Of a stretch of DNA of 44,108 bases, positions 24,461 to 33,016 are shown in pieces. Source of the stretch: Flavobacterium zhairuonense (lineage in GTDB: Bacteria > Bacteroidota > Bacteroidia > Flavobacteriales > Flavobacteriaceae); NCBI RefSeq assembly GCF_004352915.1, contig NZ_SJSY01000057.1:1-44108 (forward strand), in the 5' to 3' direction. Made by a program: the position numbers and the translations under genes. Positions within the stretch are counted from its first letter, which is position 1; every line of letters begins with the position of its first letter. The notes beneath the pieces are model-generated. The model ran no database searches. It was not told the origin of the DNA and saw nothing but the letters and a program-made list of their open reading frames with translations.

Positions 24461-24934
24461 ATGAAACTTTCAGAAATTAAAGAAGTGCTTAAAACAGTGG
24501 AAGCTGTAAATTTTGAACTGCCGGACGGCACATTTGTACCGGAATATTTTCATGTAACCGAAGTAGGCCTGGTTACCAAAAACTTCATCGACTGCGGAGG
24601 AACAGTAAGAAAAGAAACAGTTGTAAATTTCCAGCTTTGGGATGCCAACGACTACGAGCACAGGCTTAAACCTCAGAAACTGATCCACATCATTGAACTT
24701 TCAGAAAAAGTATTGGGAATTGAAGACAATGAAATTGAAGTGGAGTACCAGAACAATACTATCGGGAAATACGATTTGGATTTTAACGGCAAAAACTTCA
24801 CTCTGCTTAATAAACAGACAGCCTGCCTTGCTCAGGAGCAGTGCGGTATTCCATCAGACAAGCCTAAAGTAAAATTATCTCAGTTAAATGCAGACAATGC
24901 TTCTTCATGCACTCCGGGCGGAAGTTGCTGTTAA
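24461..24934 (+). CDS. DUF6428-like ars-operon protein
   Basis: 157 residues, soluble. From memory this family (DUF6428) is found almost only in Bacteroidota ars operons. The N-terminal 120 residues form an alpha/beta domain without cysteine-rich motifs apart from one Cys (FIDCGG). The tail has TACLAQEQCGIP and ends SSCTPGGSCC, six Cys within the last 40 residues, which would suit As(III) or metal binding. Biochemical role unknown. Confidence 0.8.
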   Translation: MKLSEIKEVLKTVEAVNFELPDGTFVPEYFHVTEVGLVTKNFIDCGGTVRKETVVNFQLWDANDYEHRLKPQKLIHIIELSEKVLGIEDNEIEVEYQNNTIGKYDLDFNGKNFTLLNKQTACLAQEQCGIPSDKPKVKLSQLNADNASSCTPGGSCC

Positions 24935-24975
24935 TCATTAAACAGATAACCAATAAACAATAACAGCCAAAAATT

Positions 24976-25590
24976 ATGTTATATCCACAAATTGAGAATA
25001 CCGTCAAATCATTTGATTTCAATCAGATCTCCGAAGATCGCAAAGCAGTCCTGCAGCCATTAATCGATTTCATTCAGACAAAAGCGGACAGCAATCTGGA
25101 AACCAGACTGAACCTAATCTGCACGCATAATTCCAGAAGAAGCCACTTATCGCAGGTTTGGGCGCAGACTGCGGCTGCCTATTACGGCATCAAAAACGTT
25201 TCATGCTACTCAGGAGGAACCGAGGCTACTGCCCTTTTCCCAATGGCAGCGGAGACTTTGAAGGATTCAGGATTCAGCATCAAAACCCTATCAGAGGGGT
25301 CAAACCCGGTTTATTCAATAAAATATTCAGCTGACGAACTTCCTGTCATCGGTTTTTCCAAAACCTATGATGACGACTTCAATCCTGAAAGCGGATTCGC
25401 AGCCATAATGACCTGCTCGCAGGCTGACGGCGGATGCCCGTTTATAGCAGGCGCTGAGAAAAGAATCCCGATTACCTTTGAGGATCCAAAAATTTCTGAC
25501 GGAACGCCTCAGCAGAAGGAAACTTATCTGGAGCGCAGCCTGCAGATAGGAACTGAAATGTTTTACGTATTCTCACAAATAAAAAAATAA
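24976..25590 (+). CDS. arsC: arsenate reductase, low-molecular-weight phosphatase type
   Basis: Reduces As(V) to As(III). The P-loop [17 protein letters not shown] (about residues 47-63) is CX5R with the nucleophilic Cys, and [12 protein letters not shown] (about 157) supplies the two redox Cys of the thioredoxin-coupled family. [24 protein letters not shown] is the Asp-loop region. At 204 aa it is longer than B. subtilis ArsC (139 aa) because of an N-terminal helical extension, usual in Bacteroidota. Its stop lies one base before the acr3 ATG. Confidence 0.92.
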   Translation: MLYPQIENTVKSFDFNQISEDRKAVLQPLIDFIQTKADSNLETRLNLICTHNSRRSHLSQVWAQTAAAYYGIKNVSCYSGGTEATALFPMAAETLKDSGFSIKTLSEGSNPVYSIKYSADELPVIGFSKTYDDDFNPESGFAAIMTCSQADGGCPFIAGAEKRIPITFEDPKISDGTPQQKETYLERSLQIGTEMFYVFSQIKK

Positions 25591-25591
25591 A

Positions 25592-26677
25592 ATGTCAGCA
25601 AATAACTGTGCACCAGTCGTCGGACGCAAAAAGTTAAGCTTCCTTGACCGCTTCTTGACCCTTTGGATTTTCCTTGCCATGGCTATAGGCGTGGCAATAG
25701 GATACTTTATTCCTTCCAGCGGAGATTTCATCAATTCATTCTCCAGCGGAACAACAAACATTCCATTGGCAATAGGGCTTATCCTGATGATGTATCCGCC
25801 TCTGGCAAAAGTAAAATACGAACAGATGGGACAGGTTTTCAAAAACACTAAAGTCTTAGGCGCATCTTTATTCCTGAATTGGATTGTAGGCCCTGTCTTG
25901 ATGTTTTTATTGGCACTCCTGTTTTTAAGCGGATATCCTGAATACATGATCGGAGTGATCCTGATCGGTCTGGCTCGCTGTATTGCCATGGTTGTGGTAT
26001 GGAACGATCTGGCAGACGGAAACTGCGAATATGCAGCAGGGCTAATTGCCCTTAACAGTATTTTTCAGGTGCTGCTTTACAGTGTATACGCTTACATATT
26101 TATCACCATCCTCCCTCCCTATTTTGGATATGATGGTTTTGAAGTCAATATCAGCATTGCACAGATTGCCGAGAGTGTCGGCATCTATCTAGGTATTCCA
26201 TTTGCTCTGGGAATCATAAGCCGTTATGCTTTGATAGCTTTAAAAGGTTCTGAATGGTTTGAGAATAAGTACGTGCCGTTTATCTCACCAATTACACTTA
26301 TTTCATTGCTCTTTACAATCATTGTAATGTTCAGCCTGAAAGGGGAACTTATTGTTCAGATCCCTATGGATGTCGTGCGTATTGCAATACCGCTTGTGAT
26401 TTATTTTACTTTGATGTTTGTCATCAGCTTTTTCACAGGCAAATATTTTGGGGCAGACTATTCAAAAGCGACCTCTATTGCGTTTACAGCAACAGGCAAT
26501 AATTTTGAATTGGCTATCGCCGTGGCAATCGGAGTATTCGGAATAAATAGCGGACAGGCTTTTGCAGGTGTTATAGGTCCATTGGTAGAAGTCCCTGCTC
26601 TTATAGCCTTGGTAAACCTTGCCTTCTGGTTCAGAAAAAAGTATTTCACAAAACAGGCAGCTGCAGAAACTGCTTAA
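25592..26677 (+). CDS. acr3: ACR3 family arsenite efflux permease
   Basis: Exports As(III) across the inner membrane. Ten hydrophobic spans are readable in 361 residues, with the ACR3 signature [31 protein letters not shown] (about 130-160) containing the essential Cys, and the conserved [21 protein letters not shown] plus [13 protein letters not shown] near the C-terminus. The gene is directly after arsC (one-base gap), so the pair is co-translated. Confidence 0.95.
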   Translation: MSANNCAPVVGRKKLSFLDRFLTLWIFLAMAIGVAIGYFIPSSGDFINSFSSGTTNIPLAIGLILMMYPPLAKVKYEQMGQVFKNTKVLGASLFLNWIVGPVLMFLLALLFLSGYPEYMIGVILIGLARCIAMVVVWNDLADGNCEYAAGLIALNSIFQVLLYSVYAYIFITILPPYFGYDGFEVNISIAQIAESVGIYLGIPFALGIISRYALIALKGSEWFENKYVPFISPITLISLLFTIIVMFSLKGELIVQIPMDVVRIAIPLVIYFTLMFVISFFTGKYFGADYSKATSIAFTATGNNFELAIAVAIGVFGINSGQAFAGVIGPLVEVPALIALVNLAFWFRKKYFTKQAAAETA

Positions 26678-26683
26678 GAAAAT

Positions 26684-27418
26684 ATGAGAATTGCAATAAT
26701 ATCGGATATTCATGCGAACTTCCCCGCATTGGAGCAGACCCTAAAAAATATTGAAGAGCAGAATATTGATGCTGTTTACTGCTTAGGAGATTTGGTAGGC
26801 TACAATTTATGCCCCAATGCCGTGATCAATGAGATCCGTAAAAAGCATATCCCTACCCTTGCAGGAAATCATGATGTCAAAGCTGTCGAAATACACAATG
26901 ACGGTTCAACTGACACAGAAAGCTACGCATATCAGATTGTGGGCAAAGAGCAGATAAAATATCTTTCTGCTCTTCCTGCCCATATTAAACTTGAATACCA
27001 GACGGCCAGCAGACTTATAAAGATTTTGATGGTTCATGGCAGTCCTTACAGCAACAGGGAATATCTGCTTGAGGATAAAAATGAGAAAGATTTCACTGAC
27101 ATCTTTCTTGATTCCAACACAGACATTCTTATCTGCGGACATTCCCATCTGCCTTATCATCGCATATTGGAAAACCCCAATAAAAAAGGCAGTTATTTTC
27201 ATGCCATTAATGCAGGCTCGGTGGGAAAACCAAAAGATAGAAATCCGGACTGCTGTTATGCGGTGATAACCATTGAAAAAAGCAGCAATCTTTCCAAAAA
27301 AGACGGCATTAAAGTGGAATTCATAAGAGTACCTTATGATATTGAAAAAGCAGCCCGTGCTATTGAAGAAAGTCCTCTCCCTGACGTTTACGCGTTTATG
27401 CTGAGAAAAGCATATTAA
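26684..27418 (+). CDS. calcineurin-like metallophosphoesterase
   Basis: A 244-residue YfcE/MJ0936-like phosphoesterase. Motifs run in order: SDIHANFPALE (residues 7-17), GDLVGYN (about 36), GNHD (about 63), MVHGSP (about 112), CGHSHLPYHR (about 152) and INAGSVGKPKD (about 175), which together form the two-metal site. It begins six bases after acr3, so it belongs to the ars operon. Substrate unknown; I know of no established arsenic role for this family. Confidence 0.87.
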   Translation: MRIAIISDIHANFPALEQTLKNIEEQNIDAVYCLGDLVGYNLCPNAVINEIRKKHIPTLAGNHDVKAVEIHNDGSTDTESYAYQIVGKEQIKYLSALPAHIKLEYQTASRLIKILMVHGSPYSNREYLLEDKNEKDFTDIFLDSNTDILICGHSHLPYHRILENPNKKGSYFHAINAGSVGKPKDRNPDCCYAVITIEKSSNLSKKDGIKVEFIRVPYDIEKAARAIEESPLPDVYAFMLRKAY

Positions 27419-27439
27419 TGTATAGAAATAAAACCTGCT

Positions 27440-28015
27440 ATGGAAAGTTTTAAATTATTTTTAAAGGGCATCGTGCCTCTCAGCGATCAGGAGTTTGAAA
27501 ATTACCATCCGTATTTCAAAACAAGGACATTAGCCCGAAACAGTTACTTTGCAGAAATCGGCAAAACCAGCAACGAAGCCGCCTTTATAAAAAAAGGACT
27601 GCTCAGAACATATTACATAAATGAAAAATCCGAAGAAGTGACTTCCTGCTTCTGCGTAGAAAATAATCTCACAGCTTCATATAAAAGCTTTATCTCCCAG
27701 CAGCCTTCGGATCTTTCCATTCAGGCAGTGGAAGATACCCAGCTTATAACAATCAGTTACAATGACCTGCAGATTCTCTATCAAAAGAGTCCGCTTTGGC
27801 TGAATATAGGAAGGACAATTGCCGAGCGGCAGTATATGGTGATGGAGCAGTATGCCAGTGTTTTATGCAATGAAAGCGCAAAGGAAAAATACATACGCAT
27901 GCTTAAGGAACAGCCTGCAGTTGTAAACAAGGCTTCAGTAAATGATATTGCAAGTTATCTTGGAATAACGCGCAGGACACTCAGCAGGATAAGAAATGAG
28001 ATAGCACAAAAATAG
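27440..28015 (+). CDS. Crp/Fnr family transcriptional regulator
   Basis: 191 residues with an N-terminal cyclic-nucleotide-binding-like beta barrel (FAEIGKTSNEAAFIKKGLLRTYYINEKSEEVTSCFCVENN) and a C-terminal winged helix (ASVNDIASYLGITRRTLSRIRNEIAQK). The cAMP-contact arginine-serine motif is not evident, as in most Bacteroidota members. The CFCVENN segment has two Cys that might sense a thiol-reactive ligand. It starts 22 bases after the phosphoesterase. Confidence 0.87.
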   Translation: MESFKLFLKGIVPLSDQEFENYHPYFKTRTLARNSYFAEIGKTSNEAAFIKKGLLRTYYINEKSEEVTSCFCVENNLTASYKSFISQQPSDLSIQAVEDTQLITISYNDLQILYQKSPLWLNIGRTIAERQYMVMEQYASVLCNESAKEKYIRMLKEQPAVVNKASVNDIASYLGITRRTLSRIRNEIAQK

Positions 28016-28083
28016 AGGACATTTGTCCTTAGTTTTAATTACGCTTCCCCATAGTTTTGCTTTTATAATCAATTAAAAATAAA

Positions 28084-28647
28084 ATGGAAACAGCAATTAT
28101 CATTTCATCCTTCTTTCTTGTCCTATTCGCGGTCTTGGCTTTATATGACGGCTTTTATCTGCATATTTTCAAATACCAGCTCCATAATCGGGAAGAAAGT
28201 AAAACCGAGCACATCACCCATACATTGAGAGCTGTTTTCTTTCCGGCAATCCTTTATTTTCTGTTCTTGAAACAAGATAATCATACGGCTTTTGCAATAG
28301 GCTTGACCATTGTCCTTTTAGATATACTGGTGCTCGGGTATGACGCTTTTATAGAGAAAGACAGCAGGAAGTTTATGGGAGGGCTTCCACGCTGGGAATA
28401 TATTGCCCATTTATTCGTAAATGGGTTTCATTTTGCGTCGATTGCGGTTTACCTCTCCATCAAACTTACTTTTCAAAATGGGGAAATAATGGTTTCTAAT
28501 ATAAATCAATCTCCAGGCTTCTTTAATTTGTTAATTGTAAATCTCCTGCCGGGGGCTATCGTAATGGCACTTCTTCATGTTTTCTTATGCATGCCAAAAA
28601 CAGCCCATATCTGGAATAATTTCAGAGCTAAAATCAATTGTTGCTAA
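28084..28647 (+). CDS. hypothetical five-TM membrane protein ending in Cys-Cys
   Basis: Family not recognised. About five hydrophobic spans are seen: near residues 5-24, 50-64, 70-90, 108-128 and 150-172. His and Asp residues lie inside or near several spans (GFYLHIFKYQLHNREESKTEHITHTLR, GYDAF), which might bind a metal. The protein ends KINCC. It lies between a Crp-type regulator and a SigZ-like sigma factor. Confidence 0.7.
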   Translation: METAIIISSFFLVLFAVLALYDGFYLHIFKYQLHNREESKTEHITHTLRAVFFPAILYFLFLKQDNHTAFAIGLTIVLLDILVLGYDAFIEKDSRKFMGGLPRWEYIAHLFVNGFHFASIAVYLSIKLTFQNGEIMVSNINQSPGFFNLLIVNLLPGAIVMALLHVFLCMPKTAHIWNNFRAKINCC

Positions 28648-28680
28648 TCCTGCTTTCTTAATAAGCAGAACATAAAATCT

Positions 28681-29244
28681 ATGAGTTTGGAAATAAATAC
28701 TATTCATAATCAGTTTTATATCGTTTTGGGCAGATATATTAAGGCCCGTATTAATGATAGTCAAGATGCATCTGATGTTTTGCAGGAAGTTTTTATTAAG
28801 ATAAACGAGAATTTAGGATCACTAACTGAAGAAAGAAAATTAAAAAGCTGGATTTTCACGATCACAAGAAATTCCATTATTGACTATTATCGAAAAAATT
28901 CCAATCATAAGAAATCAGAACTGACCGAATGTATGATGCAGAAAATAATGCATGAAACAGATTTTGATAATACAGAAAGTCTGGACTGCTGTCTGATAAA
29001 GTTCATTGAGCGGTTGCCGGAAGACTATCGGGATATTATCATGGATAGCGAAATACATGGAATTAAACAGAAAGACTTGACAGAAAAATACAGCCTTGCA
29101 TACCCTTCCATCCGCTCTAGGGTTCAGAGAGGCAGATCCAGATTAAAGGAAATGCTTCTGGATTGCTGCAGTATCGAATTAGACTGCCGTGGAAATGTTA
29201 TGAATGTTACATCTAAAAAATCATGCAGCGGAGGAAAATGCTGA
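28681..29244 (+). CDS. sigZ: SigZ-like ECF sigma factor with Cys-rich tail
   Basis: A 187-residue extracytoplasmic-function sigma factor. Region 2 is ARINDSQDASDVLQEVFIKI plus LKSWIFTITRNSIIDYYR, and region 4 is LPEDYRDIIMDSEIHGIKQKDLTEKYSLAYPSIRSRVQRGRSRLKEML. The extra tail (DCCSIELDCRGNV...SCSGGKC) has five Cys, a feature of the SigZ subgroup that could sense metal or thiol stress directly. No anti-sigma gene is adjacent. The Cys-rich peptide gene downstream is a candidate target. Confidence 0.87.
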   Translation: MSLEINTIHNQFYIVLGRYIKARINDSQDASDVLQEVFIKINENLGSLTEERKLKSWIFTITRNSIIDYYRKNSNHKKSELTECMMQKIMHETDFDNTESLDCCLIKFIERLPEDYRDIIMDSEIHGIKQKDLTEKYSLAYPSIRSRVQRGRSRLKEMLLDCCSIELDCRGNVMNVTSKKSCSGGKC

Positions 29245-29370
29245 TCACCGAATCATTAACGGAAGATTCATATATAAAAATTCAGGCTGTTAGAAAAAAA
29301 AATCATCAAAGTCTGCATCATTTTTAGATTAGTGCGTCTTAAGTAGTATTAATCATTAAAAATTAAAATT

Positions 29371-29544
29371 ATGAAAAACAAAATGTACCTTACTCTTGCA
29401 GCATTGGTATTGTCTGCTGGAAGTATCTTCGCTTATGCGAACTTATCAAAAACTGATGCAAAGAAAAACTGCACTGAAAAATGTTCTACGCATTGCTGTA
29501 ATGACGATTCGGCAACTTGTGCTCCGAAAGATTGCAAAAAGTAA
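29371..29544 (+). CDS. small secreted Cys-rich peptide, 57 aa
   Basis: Reading from the ATG at 29371 gives MKNKMYLTLAALVLSAGS followed by IFAYANLSKTDAKKNC, TEKCSTHCCNDDSATC and APKDCKK. The first 23 residues form a signal peptide (cleavage probably after AYA). The mature part of about 34 residues holds six Cys with a Cys-Cys pair, several Lys and Asp, and one His. The ORF is shorter than common calling cut-offs; a longer frame at 29396-29626 overlaps it in another phase and is a shadow. A strong terminator follows. It is likely a periplasmic metal or arsenite binder, by inference from composition and neighbours. Confidence 0.75.
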   Translation: MKNKMYLTLAALVLSAGSIFAYANLSKTDAKKNCTEKCSTHCCNDDSATCAPKDCKK

Positions 29545-29562
29545 TATTTCACGTTACTACTT

Positions 29563-29592
29563 AAAAGACAACTCAAAAAGTTGTCTTTTTTT
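29563..29592 (+). terminator. Rho-independent terminator ending the ars/sigZ block
   Basis: AAAAGACAACT at 29563-29573 pairs with AGTTGTCTTTT at 29579-29589, five-base loop, followed by T residues. Confidence 0.9.
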
Positions 29593-29637
29593 ATACAATG
29601 ATCATTTACAATATAACTCTTTTTAACTATAATGCAT

Positions 29638-31356
29638 TTACTTCCTTTTGTAAATTGTTAATCCATTCTTAATAGTTTCAATGATTTTAATGTCTTTTAT
29701 TTTCGCAGCATCGACTTTTAACGGATTTTTATCCAAAATTACCAAATCGGCAAGTTTGCCAGCTTTCAAGCTTCCTTTTCTATCTGATTCATCATACTGC
29801 GCCGCAACATTAATAGTCATTGCCTGAAGACCTTCATATGGCGTAACTCTTTGGTCAGCTCCTACAGTTGCTCCTCCTCTTGAAATTCTATTAACTGCCG
29901 ACCATAAAACCATCATCTGATCTAGAGGCGCAACAACAAAATCGGTATGGTTTGTTGGCTTTAGTCCTGCATCAATAGCATCCCGCATTGGGCTAATATA
30001 CTGCGACTGGTTAAATCCGCGATTTTTCAAATGAGCTTCGTAAAAATAAAACGTATGCAGAGTATAAAAAGAAGGTCTTATATCGTATTTAACAAATTTA
30101 GGTATCTGATCTTTACGCATAAATTGAGAATGTATAGAAGTTACATTCCATGGCTTAGAATAATCTCCAGCTCTTGCATATTCGTATGAGATTAAAAATG
30201 CATCAATTGCCGCATCTCCATTACAATGTAAAATTAATGGTACTTTCATTTCATAAACTTTTTTAACCATTTTATTTACCATGTCCTGCGGAAAAGTCAT
30301 CTCTCCTTTCCAGTTTTTCTCGCCAGCAGGGCCTCCTGTCAAGTAAGGTGTTGAAAAATATGCTGTTCTACCTTGTGGAGATCCATCAATAGTTATTTTC
30401 ACGCCTCCTACTTTAAATCCATTATTATATTTTCCCCATTCAGATAAAGGTATTTCCTTAAGCACTTTATCAACATCAGTAATAAAAGGAAATGCTACTA
30501 TATCAATTATATTGGCATTAGCATCAGCAACTCTCTTCATGGTCAGCATTTGAGGCAGATGTGATGCCCCTTCCTGAGCAGTTGTAATTCCAGCTTCAGC
30601 ATATAACATCTGGCCAGCTTTTGACCATTCTATTTCCTGTTCTGGTGTCATTTCTTCGGCTTGCTCCATAATCGGTAAAAAAGCAGTTTCCATAATTAGC
30701 CCGTACGGTTCATTTGTTCCGGGCTTGCGTACGATGACACCTCCAGGTGGCGTTTTTGTCGAAGAATCTATTCCATATTTTTTTAGAGCAAGACTATTTA
30801 ATACTGTTCCGTGCATTGAAACGTGGTCAACTCGCACTGGATTATCTGGAAAAGCTTTATCCAGGTCATCTCGGTTTAATAATCTCCCATTGGGCATAAC
30901 GGTATCATCATATCCATAACCTACTATTAATTCTCCTTTTTGTATATTATGCTTCTCCGCAAAAGTTTTTAAGGCGGCAATAATACTTTCGATATCCTTT
31001 CCTATTCCCGAAGGCGGAGCGTAAAGCTGGCATTGGTTAGCAACCAAAAGCGAATTTATATAATGGCTATGTGGATCTAAAAAACCTGGGAGCAATGTAT
31101 TTCCTTTTAAATCAATCATACTTGGATTTTCTCCTGCTGACTTTATAGCCCCATCTTTTTCTCCAGTATAAAGAATCTTTCCGTCTTTTACGACAAGAGC
31201 CTCGACATAAGTCTCTTCATCTCCATCCATTGTAAGGATATCTCCTCCATAATAAACAATAACTGATCCATCAGAATTCTGAATCTTAGACTCTTTTTTA
31301 CAGCTCGCTACTAGTATTAAAATACATGCCAATGACAAAAGATTAGTTAATTTCAT
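29638..31356 (-). CDS. YtcJ-like amidohydrolase lipoprotein
   Basis: A 572-residue metal-dependent hydrolase of the amidohydrolase 3 group. The ATG at 31356 gives a lipoprotein signal (MKLTNLLSLACILILVASC, lipidated Cys19). Metal-binding pieces are LLPGFLDPHSHYINSL (about 80), the DGSPQGRTAYFSTPYL block (about 327), LHCNGDAAIDAF (about 376), SIHSQFMRKDQ (about 404) and TNHTDFVVAP (about 460). AGKLADLVILDKNPL near the end is the usual beta-sandwich return. Substrate unknown; relatives hydrolyse amides or formamides. It faces the ars block and lies within the tRNA-bounded island. Confidence 0.88.
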   Translation of the reverse strand: MKLTNLLSLACILILVASCKKESKIQNSDGSVIVYYGGDILTMDGDEETYVEALVVKDGKILYTGEKDGAIKSAGENPSMIDLKGNTLLPGFLDPHSHYINSLLVANQCQLYAPPSGIGKDIESIIAALKTFAEKHNIQKGELIVGYGYDDTVMPNGRLLNRDDLDKAFPDNPVRVDHVSMHGTVLNSLALKKYGIDSSTKTPPGGVIVRKPGTNEPYGLIMETAFLPIMEQAEEMTPEQEIEWSKAGQMLYAEAGITTAQEGASHLPQMLTMKRVADANANIIDIVAFPFITDVDKVLKEIPLSEWGKYNNGFKVGGVKITIDGSPQGRTAYFSTPYLTGGPAGEKNWKGEMTFPQDMVNKMVKKVYEMKVPLILHCNGDAAIDAFLISYEYARAGDYSKPWNVTSIHSQFMRKDQIPKFVKYDIRPSFYTLHTFYFYEAHLKNRGFNQSQYISPMRDAIDAGLKPTNHTDFVVAPLDQMMVLWSAVNRISRGGATVGADQRVTPYEGLQAMTINVAAQYDESDRKGSLKAGKLADLVILDKNPLKVDAAKIKDIKIIETIKNGLTIYKRK

Positions 31357-31386
31357 ATTCTTAATTTTTAAATTATTCGTTATCAT

Positions 31387-31843
31387 AAAAACACAACTAT
31401 CTAATTAAGAATTAAATATAAAAATTAGTCTGCAAAAAAAAAAAAGAGTGGCAATATCACTGATAAATTTGAAATGGAAGGAATACCTTCTCTGCCACAG
31501 AAAGTTAGGGACGTTATACTACCTTTATTTCAATTGTAAGCTGCTTCTTAATGGCATAATCAACACGCTAAAAATCGAGTGTTTAACTTGCATGGATAAC
31601 ATATTTATTATTTCTTCTATGTCTTGCAACTGCCCCTCCATAAATTTTATCAATCGACACGCACAAACCCTATAACCAGTCTGCAGTATTTCTTTATCAG
31701 ATTTAATACAACTAATTTTTATAAAACAAGCCCTACAGAATAAGCCAATTGCAATCTAATTTTAAATGATTGAAGCAATTTTACACTCATTATCAATCAG
31801 TTACAGTCAATTTTGCTTAATTTTAACTTAAAATACTGATAAT
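31387..31843. other. 456-bp gap holding motif copy B and a possible gene remnant
   Basis: The gap contains a poly-A run, a GTGGCA hexamer (31448) and the second 25-bp island motif. On the minus strand an open frame ends at 31525 and can be read back to about 31750 (CIKSDKEILQTGYRVC, then ACRLIKFMEGQLQDIEEIIN), but it has no start codon before an internal ATG at 31641. It reads like protein but I do not recognise it; probably a fragment. Confidence 0.4.
31475..31499 (+). repeat. 25-bp island motif, copy B
   Basis: TGGA, AGGAA, TACCTTCTCTGCCACA; GTGGCA lies at 31448-31453 upstream. Confidence 0.75.
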
Positions 31844-32710
31844 ATGGAAACTAACAACACACGCTTTGATCCAGTCAAGTATAAAACAACAACGCGAGAG
31901 CAATGGCAAGAAGCTGCAGATGCATGGTATCGGTGGAGTGACACACTTCATCAGTGGCTTGGACCTTCGACTGACAGAATGCTAGAACTAGCAGATATTA
32001 CTCAAGGAAAACACGTTCTAGATATCGCTGCCGGAGCTGGGGAACAATCTATTACAGCTGCAAAGAAAGTTGGACCATCTGGTTATGTTTTAGCTACCGA
32101 TATTTCTTCAAATATTCTTGAGTATGCAAAAAAAATGGCCAGAGAAAATGACTTAAACAATGTTGAAACAAGGGTAATGGATGGTGAAAATCTGGAACTT
32201 GATGACGCATCATTTGATGCTGTAATCTCTAGGGTTGGTTTGATTTACTTTCCCAATCAACAAAAAGCATTGAAAGAAATATTAAGAGTTCTAAAACCGG
32301 GAGGAAAAGCTGCAGTAATTGTTTATTCGACCCCAGAAAAAAATAAATTTTTCTCGGTCCCAGTTTCAATTATTCGAAACCGCGCAAAGTTGCCTCCGCC
32401 ATTATTAGGTCAACCTGGCCCGTTTAGTTTAGGTTCTGAAGGTGTAATAGAAAAAGCATTTGTTGATGCCGGATTTATAAATGTAAGAACTGAACTTGTT
32501 GATTCACCCTTATATTTAACCTCGGCCGCCAAATGTGTGCAGTTTGAAAAAGAATCTTTTGGCGCCCTGCATCAAATGTTAAGCAGTTTATCAGATACGG
32601 AAAAAGAATCTGTATGGCAAGAGATCGAAAATGAACTTAAAAGTTTTGAATCCAGTAATCGTTTTATTGGCCCTTGTGAAATGATCGTGGCAATGGGTGA
32701 AAAAAATTGA
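31844..32710 (+). CDS. class I SAM-dependent methyltransferase
   Basis: 288 residues with motif I HVLDIAAGAGEQSITAAK (about 58-75), the acidic end of strand 2 (LATDISSNILEYAKK), motif II-like MDGENLELDDASFDAVISRVGLIYFPNQ and RVLKPGGKAAVIVYS. This is the UbiE/Methyltransf_11 type. It has only two Cys and no As(III)-binding triad, so it is not a canonical ArsM despite the island context. The substrate is unknown. Its stop codon is three bases before a 25-bp island motif, so the gene occupies a 1.2-kb segment bracketed by copies B and C. Confidence 0.85.
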   Translation: METNNTRFDPVKYKTTTREQWQEAADAWYRWSDTLHQWLGPSTDRMLELADITQGKHVLDIAAGAGEQSITAAKKVGPSGYVLATDISSNILEYAKKMARENDLNNVETRVMDGENLELDDASFDAVISRVGLIYFPNQQKALKEILRVLKPGGKAAVIVYSTPEKNKFFSVPVSIIRNRAKLPPPLLGQPGPFSLGSEGVIEKAFVDAGFINVRTELVDSPLYLTSAAKCVQFEKESFGALHQMLSSLSDTEKESVWQEIENELKSFESSNRFIGPCEMIVAMGEKN

Positions 32711-32712
32711 AG

Positions 32713-32737
32713 TGGAGCTTCTACCTTTTCTGCCACA
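32713..32737 (+). repeat. 25-bp island motif, copy C
   Basis: TGGA, GCTTC, TACCTTTTCTGCCACA immediately after the methyltransferase stop. GTGGCA at 32687 lies inside the 3' end of that gene. Confidence 0.75.
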
Positions 32738-32891
32738 AAAGTCAATATAAGTAAATGTTCAATTCCGTGTCAGTTCACTTAAAATAGCTTCAAAATTATT
32801 TGTTATTGTTGATTATAAAAAAGTGTACTTTTGTCTTCGAATCAATTAAGAATTATAACTTTAATTTATGCGGATTTAAGCCAGTCCGGAA

Positions 32892-32954
32892 TTTTCAATA
32901 TTTATAAAAATAGCGAAAATCCTGATGGCAGAATCGTGGCGCAACAGTTAGAAA
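32892..32954 (+). repeat. decayed third copy of the attachment core
   Basis: TTTTCAATATTTATAAAAA (32892-32910) is identical to 22105-22123 and 33119-33137. The following TGATGGCAGAATCGTGGCGC resembles the CGTGGCACATTCGTGGCAC tandem word of the intact copies. Confidence 0.6.
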
Positions 32955-32994
32955 ATATTAGAAATGCAGTATAAAAGCGGGATGTAACATTTTT

Positions 32995-33016
32995 GTTCGA
33001 ATCCCTCTTTCTCCGC
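32995..33016 (+). pseudogene. tRNA-Ser 3' fragment
   Basis: GTTCGAATCCCTCTTTCTCCG matches the T loop to discriminator of tRNA-Ser number 1, with no 5' part upstream. It is the displaced 3' end expected at the far side of an insertion into the tRNA gene. Confidence 0.88.

Noticed and set aside
24237..24464. 75-codon ORF overlapping the ArsN-like gene
   Set aside because: Alternative frame; the GNAT motifs lie in the main frame.
29396..29626. 76-codon plus-strand ORF
   Set aside because: Out-of-frame shadow over the Cys-rich peptide gene and its terminator.
31448..31675. 75-codon plus-strand ORF in the island gap
   Set aside because: Covers the 25-bp motif, has no family features, and the opposite strand looks more protein-like.
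31844..32710. Methyltransferase as arsenite methyltransferase ArsM
   Set aside because: The conserved Cys triad of ArsM is absent; only two unrelated Cys are present.
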